NCBI GenBank assembly: GCA_963854735.1
Contig: OY978105.1
Coordinates: forward strand, 1,178,001 to 1,242,000
Origin: Marvania coccoides
Lineage: Eukaryota > Chlorophyta > Trebouxiophyceae > Chlorellales > Chlorellaceae
Direction of reading: 5' to 3'
DNA: 64,000 nt
Of this stretch, positions 1 to 9,867 are shown piece by piece. The position numbers were made by a program, and so were the translations under genes. Position 1 is the first letter of the stretch. Each line of letters starts with the position of its first letter. Below the pieces are notes generated by a model. It had not been told where the DNA came from. It saw only the letters and a list, made by a program, of their open reading frames with translations, and made no database searches.

Positions 1-1903
1 GGCAGCGGCTGCTGGGGAGCTGTGGACTTCAAAACACGCGCCTCGCCGCCCAGAAGACCTGGTGGTGCACAAGAAAAAGGTGGAGGAGGTGCGAACGTGG
101 CTGGAGCAGCAGGCGGGTACTGCTGGCCGGGCGTTTGGGCGAAAATTGCTGATAGCCTCAGGGCCGCCTGGGTGCGGCAAGAGCGCGACGATGGAGGTGC
201 TGGGAGAAGCCCTGGGGTTTGAGGTGGTGGAGTGGGACACACCGGCAGTGGTGTCGTGGCAGGAAGTTCAATACATCAGGGGCGGAGGAATGGGTGGTGG
301 CGGAGGAATGGGTGGTGGCGGCGGCACAGCGTATCACTCAAAGCTGGATGAGTTTTTGGAATTTGTGGAGCGCGCGCGGATGCCGGCGCTGGAAATGCTG
401 GCTGTAAGCAGCAGCAGCGGAAGAAAAAATATCGCCAGCAGTGGCGGTGGCTCCCAACCCTTCCCTTCTTCATCGCAAGCAGCAGCACCCCCGCCAAAGG
501 CTGCGGCGCACAAACCCACGCTGGTGCTGATCGACGACCTCCCCCTCACCACCAACAGCGAGCACAGGGAGCGGCTGCGGAGGGCGCTGATAGACCTCAC
601 CCGCTGTGCCCGCTTCCCGGTGGTGTTGTTCGCCACGGAAGCCTCTGGCCGGTCGGATCAAGACCGGCGGGGGGCTGAAGGAGGCGGCGGTGCTGCCACC
701 GCGGGCCCTGGCGGCCTGCACAAAGATCTGCAGGCGGGGCTAGAGGCAGCAGGAGCCACTGTAATATCCTTCAACCCTGTGACCGCTTTAAACGCGGCAA
801 AAGCGCTGCGCGCAGTGCTGGAGGTGGAGCGGCGGGTGCTGCCGGACGCGCAGGTCAAGGCTATCGCTGAACAAGCGGATGGAGACCTGAGAAACGCCCT
901 CAACACGCTGCAGTTTGCGTGCACGGGGGCGACGCGGGTGGCAGCGGGCGGCGGGCCCGCCCCCAAGCGCCGCCGCGGCACGAAGAAGGCGGTGGTGGAT
1001 GCGGAGGCGGCGGCGGCGGCGGCGGCGCACCTGGGGTTCACGCTGCGAGATGCATCGCTGAGTTTATTCCACGGCCTGGGCAAGCTGCTGTACAACAAAC
1101 GGCTGCCGCTAGAGACAGACGCAGACTCTGAGGATGAAGAACCTGGTGTAGATGCAGGAGCGGGGGGCGGCGAAGCGGAGAAGAAAGTCGCAGCGTGGGC
1201 GCGTCGTGGCGCCATGGACGGGTTTGACCCCGAGAGCGTGCTGCAAGGAACGGGCCTGGAGGCGAGCTCGGTGGCGGCGTTCCTGCACGAGAACCTGCCG
1301 TCGTTCATCGGAGATTCCAGCATCGTGGACCTGGCAGCATGCATCAACCAGCTGTCCACTGCAGACGTCATTGCTTCGGTGAAGCGACGAGGAGGCTACG
1401 GGGATGCCATGGCGGATGACGACATGGCGGGGGGTTCGACGATGAGCGAGGCATGCGCTGCCAGCGTGGCGGCGCGTGGCGTGTGTTTTTGGAACGTCCA
1501 CCCCGCGCCGCGGCGGTGGCAGCCGCTGCGTGCGCCGACGGCATTCGTGGCGCAGCGGGGGGTGACAGCGAACGTGCGGCGGCTGCAAGAGATGGCGGGG
1601 AGTGGGAGGATCACGCACGGCGGCGCCAGGGGGCTGGATTCGGGCGCAGCGCTGAGCACAGAGGTGCTGCCGGCGCTGCGGCGGTTGGCGGCTGTCGAGG
1701 GGGCCCAGCGGCAGCTCCCTCCGGCGTGGACGCGATTCTGGCAAGGTAAATTAGTGGTGGAGCGGGCCTACTTTGTGCCGCCCGAGGAGCAGCGTGGCGG
1801 CGGTGGTGGGTCTGATGAAGAGGCGGCTGCCGCAGCGGTGAACGACCCCATAGAGGACAGCGATGACTATGCTGACCTGGCGGACGATGATGATGATTGG
1901 TAG
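1..1903 (+). CDS. RAD17: Checkpoint clamp loader RAD17 (5' partial)
   Basis: RAD17 replaces RFC1 in an RFC-like complex that loads the 9-1-1 clamp at damaged DNA in the nucleus. The frame is open from base 2, so the start lies upstream of the window. The first visible residues include LWTSKHAPRRPEDLVVHKKK, the family lead-in to the AAA+ domain. Walker A GPPGCGKS lies near 160-183, a Walker B-like VLIDDLP near 525, and DGDLRNALNTLQ, typical of RAD17/RFC large subunits, near 880-915. The visible 634 codons contain no intron. Gly/Met and poly-Ala tracts interrupt the AAA+ core. The tail is acidic (DPIEDSDDY, then a run of Asp before a terminal Trp), as in other RAD17 proteins. TGTAA at 1940-1944 is a likely poly(A) signal. 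The family call is secure from the lead-in plus Walker A. Confidence 0.9.
   Translation, partial: AAAAGELWTSKHAPRRPEDLVVHKKKVEEVRTWLEQQAGTAGRAFGRKLLIASGPPGCGKSATMEVLGEALGFEVVEWDTPAVVSWQEVQYIRGGGMGGGGGMGGGGGTAYHSKLDEFLEFVERARMPALEMLAVSSSSGRKNIASSGGGSQPFPSSSQAAAPPPKAAAHKPTLVLIDDLPLTTNSEHRERLRRALIDLTRCARFPVVLFATEASGRSDQDRRGAEGGGGAATAGPGGLHKDLQAGLEAAGATVISFNPVTALNAAKALRAVLEVERRVLPDAQVKAIAEQADGDLRNALNTLQFACTGATRVAAGGGPAPKRRRGTKKAVVDAEAAAAAAAHLGFTLRDASLSLFHGLGKLLYNKRLPLETDADSEDEEPGVDAGAGGGEAEKKVAAWARRGAMDGFDPESVLQGTGLEASSVAAFLHENLPSFIGDSSIVDLAACINQLSTADVIASVKRRGGYGDAMADDDMAGGSTMSEACAASVAARGVCFWNVHPAPRRWQPLRAPTAFVAQRGVTANVRRLQEMAGSGRITHGGARGLDSGAALSTEVLPALRRLAAVEGAQRQLPPAWTRFWQGKLVVERAYFVPPEEQRGGGGGSDEEAAAAAVNDPIEDSDDYADLADDDDDW
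281..316 (+). repeat. Two copies of an 18-nt unit inside RAD17
   Basis: The unit ggcggaggaatgggtggt occurs twice head to tail, followed by a partial Gly-coding extension. It encodes a Gly/Met-rich loop just after the Walker A region and is probably a replication-slippage expansion. Confidence 0.8.
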
Positions 1904-2113
1904 AAAGCATAAAATGCATAAACACGAACGAATGTGATGTGTAATTGATGAAGAGAAGGTGCTGAATAGTGAAGGCGTTTGCAGACCACAAATTAAATAA
2001 ATCGTATTGCGCTATAAAATAGCTTTAAACTGAGCCGGAGGGGCGACAGCGACACATTTTGAAGCCTGAAAAAAGGGAATAAAACATTCAATAAAACTAA
2101 ACGGGCGTGAACC

Positions 2114-3374
2114 ATGGCGAACAGGACGGACAAGGAGGCGGGGACCATCAAGGGAACCAACCCGCAAGCGAGTGACGCAAAACCAACGCATTATTTCCCT
2201 CTTTCAAAATAAACAATCCTCTAAAATTTCGTCTTCTATTTTTCGTTCACCACAGAACCTGGTGGAGTACATCCTGCGGCAAAAGATCTACGACTCGCTG
2301 TACTGGAAGCAGGACTGCTTCGGGCTGTCTGCTGAAAAGCTGGTGGACAAGGCGGTGCAGCTGCGTTTCGGCGGCGGCATGTTTGGAGAGCCTCAGAAGC
2401 CCACCGAGTTCATCTGCCTGGTACTCAAGATGCTGCAGATTCAGCCCGAGAAGGAGATCATCCTGGAGTTTATTAAAAACGACGACTTCAAGTACTTGCG
2501 CCTGTTGGGAGCGTTTTATTTGCGGCTGACTGGGCGTGCGGTGGACGTGTTCAACTACCTGGAACCGCTGCTGAACGACTATCGCAGGGTGCGGGTGCGC
2601 GACCCCTCTGGCAACTTCTCGCTGGCCCACATGGACGAGCTTGTGAACACAATGCTGCGCAGCGACCACATGTTCAACATTGCGCTGCCGCGGCTGCCGG
2701 CGCGGCAGGTGCTCGAGAAGGCGGAGCAGCTGGAGCCGCGGGTGTCGGTGCTGGAAGACGAGTTCAACGAGGTGGCGCGCATCGAGGAGGAAGAAGCGGC
2801 GATGGCCAGGAAGACAGAAGCGGAGGCAAAGAGGGCTGAAGAGGCGGCCAGGGAGGCGGTGGCGCAGGAGGAGGAGCGCAAGACGCGGCGAGAGAAGTGG
2901 CAACTGAATCCTAGGGACTCGAGGAGGGGGCGAGACCGGGGGGAGGATGATAGAGAAGAGGGAGAGGAGCGGAGGAGGGGGAGGAGCAGGAGCAGGAGCG
3001 GGGAACGGCGGCATGGGGGCGGCGATGATGATTATTACAAGCGAGGGCGAGGGCGGAGCCGCAGCAGGGATAAGGACGATGCCGGGGGAGGCAGCTACCG
3101 TGGCGGTGGCAGCAGAAGAGGTGACCGATCTCGCAGTAGGGACCGCCACCGGCAGCAGCAGCAGCAGCCCTCGAGGCGGCGGTATGATGACGATGAGTTT
3201 GGCGACCGCAGGCGACGAAAGCATAGGGGGGAGAGCGAGGAGAGACGGGAGCCGAAGCGGGCTAAAGGCGAGGAGGGAGGAGAGGGAGGAGAAAAGGGCG
3301 GCAGCAAAGAAGCGCTGTCGGTGGAAGAGACCAACAAGCTGCGGGCGCAGCTGGGCCTGCCGCCGTTGAAGTAG
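2114..3374 (+). CDS. PRPF38A: Pre-mRNA-splicing factor PRP38A
   Basis: PRP38A is part of the U4/U6.U5 tri-snRNP and helps activate the spliceosome. Exons are 2114-2167 and 2256-3374 (390 aa). Exon 1 gives MANRTDKEAGTIKGTNPQ, matching the invariant PRP38 start, and exon 2 resumes with NLVEYILRQKIYDSLYWK, so the splice falls exactly at Q|N. The PRP38 domain covers about residues 1-180 (LQIQPEKEIILEFIKNDDFK, EQLEPRVSVLEDEF). The C-terminal half is an Arg/Ser and Glu-rich RS-like tail ending LGLPPLK. The intron starts GCGAGT, a GC-AG intron: the nearest GT puts exon 2 out of frame. TGTAA lies at 3423-3427. Confidence 0.95.
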
Positions 3375-3974
3375 TAGTAGGTGTAGGATCTGGATTTCTG
3401 GTTTATGGAACGTGCGCAAAGTTGTAAACACATGTGGATGAAAAAGGAACTCGCTTTGCTCTCTCAATGGACGCTTTGTTGTGATGACTTGTGGCTTGCA
3501 TACCTCACCAACGGCGTGTATTTCTCCGCCAGGAGTTGAAATTTAAAACAATCTAACCAAGTGATTTGAATGTTACTGCAAATTGCAAGCTGTAGCAGGC
3601 TACGTACATTCTTTTCTCGTGATTCTAATCATTATCAACTAAATACTACGCTTACCAGCCAGAATACGGCATTTATCTACCACGAAATATTTACATCAGA
3701 TGAAGACCCCTGAAATCGCGTCCTTAGTAGGGGCCTCCATTAACATGAATGAAGCGATCCATCCTCGCTGACCGGGATGCTCCTTTTCTTGCGACCATAC
3801 ATGTATGGCTTCCCGTCCACCTTCCTTTTCGCACAACTGCACAACTAGTACTACACTTTCCGTAGTGCCACCTCAATGAGTACAAGAAGTAGCCCTTACA
3901 ATCGCTTTAATCAATTAATTATTTTTATTTCTTTGGTTGTCGGTTCGCACCTCCTTCCCACCTCCAACAACACA
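3375..3974. other. Intergenic, 3' of PRP38A and 5' of the MRH gene
   Basis: AT-rich sequence with the probable PRP38A poly(A) region near 3423 and then the promoter and leader of the MRH-domain gene. I see no further gene or repeat. Confidence 0.6.
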
Positions 3975-5010
3975 ATGCGTGCCTCTGCCATCATCCTCGT
4001 GCTGGCCGCATGCCTTCTGGCCACAGGTGAGAGTCTATGGGCTTGGAGCAGCAAGCTGCTTTCAACTCGTGCACTGCGTTCTCTTCCGCTCAGTATCAGG
4101 GATTCAATTTACTACTGTGTTAAACTCACACTACCTGTCTCTTGTCCTCCTTGCAGCCAACGCTGCCCGTCAGCTCAAGCAAGCCCCTGGCACCGTCAAG
4201 TGCTTGTCTACGCCCTTGACGGGAGTCGTGAATGCCCTCGGTGTTACCACCGTGCCTGGATCCACGTGGACTGGATCCCTCGACACCTTCATCTTCTACC
4301 CGCGCCCCTACCAGCCCAAGTCTGAGACCGGAGCGCCCTACGCCGGCCTGAACATCTCCACCTGGGTGAGTACTATATATTTATATTTACGTGCTAGCGC
4401 ATTCGTTGTTACTTGTTTCTTACTATTAACATCTTATTTGTTGCACTTCACTGTATTAACACACGTGTGGTTTCTTCACGTAATGTAGGACTTCACCATC
4501 GAGTACGGCGTCAGCACCAAGGCCATCTACCACGTCAACGGAAACGAGGTCAACGTCAAGGGCAAGAACATCCGCGACCGCTACGACCTCGGGGTATTGA
4601 ACGCCGCAGCGACTGCCGCCGCTCGCGCTGCTCTGCCGGCCACCGCCCTGCCCTGGACCGTCGAGGTGTACGATGGAGGCCTCCGCCGCGACTCCGTCGC
4701 TGGCTACCGCCCTGGGCTCGCCCCCATGCCCCTGCGCAGCGGAGTCTCCAAGTTCCCCTCTCCTCTGCCCGGCCCGGTCTTCGCCTGCCCCATCAACACC
4801 GTGCGCTCCACCACCGTGAAGTACGTGTGCGGCTACGGCGGCGTTGACGCTCTGGGCCACCCCCGTGACATTGTGGACATCGTGGAGGTCACTCCCTGCA
4901 AGTTCACCATGACCGTGCTCACCCCCCACGCCTGCGGCTGCGACAGCCCCCTGTGCGACCCCACCGGCGTGCCCCAGTGCGCCTCTCCTCCCCCTCCCGC
5001 AGCCGCCTAA
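3975..5010 (+). CDS. Secreted MRH-domain (lectin-like) protein
   Basis: Exons are 3975-4026, 4157-4365 and 4489-5010 (260 aa), with GT-AG introns in phases 1 and 0. The first exon encodes a signal peptide (MRASAIILVLAACLLATG). The C-terminal part reads CPINTVRSTTVKYVCGYGG, then CKFTMTVLTPHACGC: the Cys spacing and the C-x-[FY]-x-x-x-x-x-TP-x-x-C ending are those of the mannose-6-phosphate receptor homology domain of glucosidase II beta, OS-9 and related lectins. No ER-retention signal follows; the protein ends in a short Pro/Ala tail, so it is probably secreted or vacuolar. Which sugar-binding residues are kept is unclear, so 'lectin' is inference. A pherophorin-like wall protein was considered, but its Cys pattern does not match. 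Confidence 0.65.
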
Positions 5011-5606
5011 ATTACAACTGCCGCCAACCGCCAGCTGCCGCAATGATTATTAATTTTCACTTCTTTAATTGTTGTTTGCCGTTTTGCTCTGAATTGTTTG
5101 CTTACGCTTGGTTTTTTTTTTATCTTTTACCTTATTTCTTGGGGTTTCTTTGATCTTTCGCTTGTTCAGCCGCCTTACGACGGCAGAATCTGGTTCCGAC
5201 GCTCAGCATTTCCTTTTCGACCACCGCCTATCTGAGACCGATTTTTTTATAATGGCGCATACTACTATCTCAGGATTGTTTAAATCGTCCATTTCTCACC
5301 GCTTCTTATGTTCATCTTTTCCTTTCTCATGCTGCTGCCCACCATCGTCGATGGTCGCAATTAGTTTTCCATTTGTTTTAAATTTGCATTATTTTCGACA
5401 TGCTGTTTTCTTCTGCTGCTGTAACATCATCGACTCTCAACTCAGGCGATAACTAGAGACTGGTGAAAGGGGAGGTTCAAATTTGGTTACGCAGATGCTT
5501 TCATACAAATTATTGGAGTTTCCCAGCATAGCCCTGAACAATGAGAATGACAGCTCCTCCAAACATCTTTGTGTCTATCGCCAATACTTACAAACGTTGT
5601 TTATTT
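5011..5606. other. Convergent intergenic region, T-rich
   Basis: This holds the 3' regions of the MRH gene (plus) and the GNAT gene (minus). It is unusually T-rich on the plus strand. I see no gene in it. Confidence 0.6.
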
Positions 5607-6422
5607 TCAATTTCTTACCGCCCCGCCTTCAAACACCAATTCTTCACCTTCGCGCTCTTCCTCCTCGCATGCCGCCACTCGTTTCACCATCAGAAGCCGC
5701 CGCTCGCTCCCCACCCGCCCCCGCTCCGCATCTTCTAGCCACTGCGGGTCTGTCCAGCTGGCATCAACTCTATATCCCGCTCCCTCATACAGCTTTATCG
5801 CAGGGGCGTTTGACCGATGCACACACAGCGAAAACAGCGAAGGCGGGCAAGGCCAGGCACCCGTGGCCTCTTCTGCCGCCGCCAGCAGTCGTCGCCCCAC
5901 CCCTTTTCGCCGCCATGGCTCGGCCACCGCCATGTTATTAATGGAAGCAGCGGTTGTGCCGGGAGGAAGTTCCACGTGGTCCTTTGCGTGGGGTAGGCCA
6001 GGACCAACGGTCACCACGCCAGCTGGGACACTGCCACTAGTGTGCGCGACGTCTCTGCCATTAAGAGAAGAAGGCGGTGTGCTTGGATTGGCGCACGACA
6101 GCACGGTGGTGAATTGCCGTCCCTCGACCACACCCCGTAGCTGCAGCGCCGCCATCAGCCGGGCTTTGTAGAGCAGCAGCTGGGTGGCTGAGGGCGGTGG
6201 GTCTTCCTCAGCGGTGAACACCGCTGCAAGGAGCTCTCCGGTGCACGCCAAAGCTGCGGCAGGCGGGGAACCCCGGAAAATATGGATTTCCCAGCTGCTG
6301 TCGTCGGATAAAGGAGAGGGGGAGGCAAGGCAGGCGATGGAGGGGTGGGTTGAGTTGGGGTGGCGTCGGCCTGTGAAAAGCCGAAGATTTGGGGGTTGTG
6401 GCGGGAGCAGGAGGCAGACCAT
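5607..6422 (-). CDS. GNAT N-acetyltransferase, plastid-type
   Basis: A single-exon gene of 271 aa. The acetyl-CoA-binding signature INNMAVAEPWRRKGVGRRLL lies in the second half (R-x-x-G-x-G/A motif as RRKGVG), followed by LCVHRSNAPAIKLYEGAGY, the usual C-terminal GNAT motif, and LLMVKRV near the end, as in plant plastid GNATs. The first 35 or so residues are rich in Pro, Ser and Arg and poor in acidic residues, fitting a transit peptide. It probably acetylates protein N-termini or lysines in the plastid; the substrate cannot be read from the sequence. It shares a 182-bp divergent promoter with the RNase H1 gene. Confidence 0.8.
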   Translation of the reverse strand: MVCLLLPPQPPNLRLFTGRRHPNSTHPSIACLASPSPLSDDSSWEIHIFRGSPPAAALACTGELLAAVFTAEEDPPPSATQLLLYKARLMAALQLRGVVEGRQFTTVLSCANPSTPPSSLNGRDVAHTSGSVPAGVVTVGPGLPHAKDHVELPPGTTAASINNMAVAEPWRRKGVGRRLLAAAEEATGAWPCPPSLFSLCVHRSNAPAIKLYEGAGYRVDASWTDPQWLEDAERGRVGSERRLLMVKRVAACEEEEREGEELVFEGGAVRN

Positions 6423-6604
6423 GTTGGTGTGGTCAATTTTTGAAATAAAATGGTTTGCTAGTGTAATTAATTAAATGGCCTTTAATTTTAATGGCCAAAT
6501 TCGGGCTGTTCAGCATTTGAAAATGCGGTGTTCTCTCATTACCAAGCAGTTTAAATGTTATTTTAAATACACAGAGTGCAGAATGTCCTGCTGATAAATT
6601 TAGA

Positions 6605-7693
6605 GTGGGAATGTTGAGCAGCAGCGCCGCCTGCCGCATTGTTTCGAAATCAATCAAGAAATTTTCTGCGCAACAAAAGCGAGCACGACCCACGGCGCTA
6701 CTCTCCGCCCCACACACCATCTTGGCTTCCCTCTCTATCCACCGCGAGCACCGAACCTCGCTCGCTGGAGCCATGGGGGAAAATACTTGCTACGCCGTTG
6801 CACGGGGGCGCTCCACCGGTCTTTTCTACAATTGGGACGAGTGCAAGGCCGAGGTGCAGGGTTATAAGGGCAGCATATTTCGTGGGTTCGCTACAGAGAG
6901 CGAAGCGCGCGCCTACCTGGCCCAGCATGGCGTCTCAAGAGGTGGACACCACGCAGCGGCAGCTCGACAGCCTCCTGCTTCCTATGATCAGCCTCCCCTT
7001 GTTTATCACTCCGCTTATCAACAACTCCCTACATCCGCCACCTATCAAGCGCCCCCCCGCCCCTCTCTGAAGCGCTCTTACGCCTCTTCTTCCGCTGACT
7101 ACCCCAACCAACCACAACAACAGCAGCAGCAGCTATATCTACCCACCACCTCTGCAGCAGCAGTTCCTGCCGCTGACAGTATCTCCCATGCCACCCGCAC
7201 CGTGCGCGTGCAGTTTGATGGCGCCTCCAAGCGCAACCCCGGCCCCTCTGCATTCGGCGTTGTCATGTACGACGACGCCAGCGGCAGGGAGGTGGGGCGG
7301 GTCAAGAGCTACATGGGGGACCGGCACACCAACAACCAGGCGGAGTATGCCGGCCTCATTGCGGGGCTGCAGGCTGCGTTGGATGCAGGGTACGAGGGTA
7401 TTGAGATTCAGGGGGACTCGACCCTGGTGGTGAACCAGGTGACGGGGCGGTGGAAAGTGAAAAACGAGGGCCTGGCGCCATACCACCGCGCTGCCACGGA
7501 TTTGGCACGGCGGTTTAAGAAGTTTGAGGCTCGGCAGGTGCCTCGGGCTGAGAACTCTGTGGCTGATGCGTTGGCCAACGAGGCGGTGGGGGAGTGGAGG
7601 AGCGGTGGGGGAGGGGAGCGGTGGACACTGGAGCGGGCGGTGAGGGAGTCGAGGAGCGGGGTAGAGGAGGCCAAGCGACAACGGCAGGGATGA
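6605..7693 (+). CDS. RNASEH1: Ribonuclease H1 with hybrid-binding domain
   Basis: RNase H1 cuts the RNA strand of RNA-DNA hybrids. This single-exon ORF (362 aa from the first ATG) has an N-terminal hybrid-binding domain (YAVARGRSTGLFYNWDECKA, about residues 62-105), a Gln/Pro/Ser linker and a type I RNase H domain (about 199-325). The catalytic residues are visible in FDGASKRNPGP (Asp), NNQAEYAGL (Glu), GDSTLVVNQVTG (Asp) and ENSVADALANEA (Asp). An extension precedes a second in-frame ATG at 6773 that begins MGENTCYAVARG: the extension is rich in Ser, Arg and Lys and looks like an organelle leader, so two start sites may give organellar and nuclear forms. TGTAA lies at 7753-7757. Confidence 0.92.
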   Translation: MGMLSSSAACRIVSKSIKKFSAQQKRARPTALLSAPHTILASLSIHREHRTSLAGAMGENTCYAVARGRSTGLFYNWDECKAEVQGYKGSIFRGFATESEARAYLAQHGVSRGGHHAAAARQPPASYDQPPLVYHSAYQQLPTSATYQAPPRPSLKRSYASSSADYPNQPQQQQQQLYLPTTSAAAVPAADSISHATRTVRVQFDGASKRNPGPSAFGVVMYDDASGREVGRVKSYMGDRHTNNQAEYAGLIAGLQAALDAGYEGIEIQGDSTLVVNQVTGRWKVKNEGLAPYHRAATDLARRFKKFEARQVPRAENSVADALANEAVGEWRSGGGGERWTLERAVRESRSGVEEAKRQRQG

Positions 7694-8602
7694 AATTTCT
7701 TTTCTTGTATTTGCATGATATAATGCATCACGTTTTTTTAGTGTTGCTTGTGTGTAATTTCATTTATGGTCAATTTCATAGTAAAGTTCAATTGAGTTAA
7801 ATACGAAAAAAAATATGTGATGCAGCAGGCTGGGACAGAGAGAAGAGAGAAGCAGAGGCTTCAGGCCCGGTAGCGCGAGTCAGTCTTTGCTGGAGGGAGG
7901 TGTAGAATGTGGTTATTATAGCCAATACTACTACTGTGGTCTCCGCATGGGGAGGACGAGCACACCAACACATTTTTTGTGTGGCAAAAGGCGTTGAATC
8001 CTCGGCTGCCAAACTTTGTACTCTAAGGTGTATGCCGTCCTCGGTTCCAGCGCAGAGAAACCCAGGTGATTTGCATGAGAATTTGAGATGTTCGTGGTCC
8101 ACGATGTGGTCAACGTCACCCGTCACCTGCCCACAACCATTCAAATGTGTTCTCGTGGCATGCAAACTACAGCATGTGCTCGCCACGGTCCAAATCATAC
8201 ACACATCCTGCCCTTTTTATCCCCTCTGCTCTCGTCTACCCACTTTTTCCTTTTCAGAAAGTGCCAAGGCAGAAGTACAATTTCGCCGTCTCACTCGACA
8301 CTGCGTCAATTCGATGGTTTCTCGTTATAAATATCGCGATTTTAGTACGCTAGCGGACAAAGATCCCAGCGTTCTTTGTTTCATTTTCATCCCTCAATCA
8401 GAGATTGGCGAAACCAAATGCCGACCGCCTTTCGCATTTTCAGCCATTCCCCGCATCCTTGCGAGAAAACCGCCGATGAATTGAGGCGAACCTCTTTGGA
8501 CACGACCTCCAGCATGTGCGTCGAATTAATTTCATGTTCAATGTTTTTCTGAACACTTTTTTGGCCGAATGTCTCCCCCTCCCTCTCCCCCTTTGGGAAC
8601 AG
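7694..8602. other. Intergenic, with an unresolved 5' exon of the pseudokinase
   Basis: This contains the RNase H1 3' region and the promoter of the next gene. A splice acceptor (ttgggaacag) ends at 8602, so at least one small 5' exon, ending in phase 2, must lie here. I could not find an ATG-plus-donor combination that fits convincingly. Confidence 0.5.
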
Positions 8603-9867
8603 GAACACCGCGGAGACGTCGTCCACAGATCACATCTTCACAGAGTTCCCCGACTGCTCCTTCGCTGGCCACCCTGCCTACCGCCCCATCCGAGAGGAGG
8701 AGGGTCTCCGCTACTTGGCCGAGCGCCGTGACTCCGGCGAACTGGTGACCATATGCCTGCTGGAACGCGGCGCAGGGTTGAGCCGCCACGTTGTGGAGGA
8801 GCTTCTCCTGCACCGGCAGTGCACCGGGCACCCTCTGTTTGTCAAGCTTCGAGACGTCTTTCTCACCCCCCTCCACCTCGCCATCGTCACCGAGCGCCTC
8901 CCCGAGGGCAGCAGCGACGTCCTGTCGGTGATCAACGAGCGCGGCGCCCTGCCAGAGGACCTCACTCGCTGCCTGTTTCAGCAGCTGGCGGTGGGCATGG
9001 CGTTCCTGCACTCTCTGGGCGCCTCCCACCGCGAAATGAAGCTGGACAGCAAGCTGCTGGTGTGGGAGAGCGAGGAGGCGCAGCGGCAGGCGCAGGAGGC
9101 GAAGGGTGGGGAGGTGGTTGTCGCTCTTGCAGCTGAGGCATGCGCCCATAGCACCCGCCCCACGCTGAAAAAAAAGGAATTCGCCTACTTTCGCAGCGAC
9201 CAGACCACCAGCGACCCCCGCAGCGCGCTGGTTTCCCTGCCGTACACCGCCCCCGAGGTACTGCTGACCAGCAGGGTGGAGGGCTGCGCTGCTGACGTTT
9301 GGGGGCTGGGTGTTGCGCTGTACAAGATGAAGACGGGGCTGTATCCGTTTGAGCGCCCCGGGGACGACCCCCGCACCGCTGTGCAGGTGGTGGTACAGCG
9401 CATCGCGAGGGTGGACTTTGTGATCCCCGAGAATCTGAGCTGCGGGCTCAAGGACCTGCTGGGCCGCATGCTGGTACGCGTCGATTGTTTAATAATTAAT
9501 TTTTGGATACTTTTTTTACCAGTTATAACTGTTTCCATCCTTTTACTAAGAGTGTAGAATTGCATAATTCCCTCAATTCTCTTCCTCCTTTCTTTCACAG
9601 GTGCTTGACCCTGAGGAGCGTGCCAGCTTGGATGTCGTCATCTCCCACCCCTGGGTCAAACAGGACATGCCAGAGTACCTGGCAGGCCTGGGAGGGGCAC
9701 GGCGGTTCGACCCAGGGCAGACTCTTCTCAGCGAAGAGGAGCTGCGCTGCATCGTGCAGGCGGCACAGGCACCTGTGCGGACGGCCAGCGACATCGAGAC
9801 GCTGGCTGACGATCTGCTGAACGAGGAAGAGGCTGACGACCTGCTGGAGGAGCTGGACCTGCGGTAG
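8603..9867 (+). CDS. SnRK2-like pseudokinase (5' exon not resolved)
   Basis: Visible exons are 8603-9473 and 9601-9867, joined in phase 0 so that GRML continues as VLDPEER. The fold follows SnRK2 kinases closely: YRPIRE...SGELVTICLLERG, LTPLHLAIV, PYTAPEVLL, ADVWGLGVALYKM, YPFERPGDDP and an acidic tail (DDLLNEEEADDLLEEL) like the SnRK2 C-terminal box. The catalytic residues are gone. The VAVK lysine position reads TIC, HRDLK reads HREMK, DFG reads EFA, and the Gly-rich loop reads EEEGLRY. The frame is intact with normal codon usage, so it is more likely a functional pseudokinase (scaffold or regulator) than a dead gene. A spacer before the activation segment is longer than in SnRK2. In frame upstream of 8553 there is a stop and no ATG, so a 5' exon is missing. 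Confidence 0.8.

Noticed and set aside
3975..5010. Pherophorin-type cell-wall protein
   Set aside because: It lacks the hydroxyproline-rich spacer and the pherophorin Cys pattern; the ending fits an MRH domain better.
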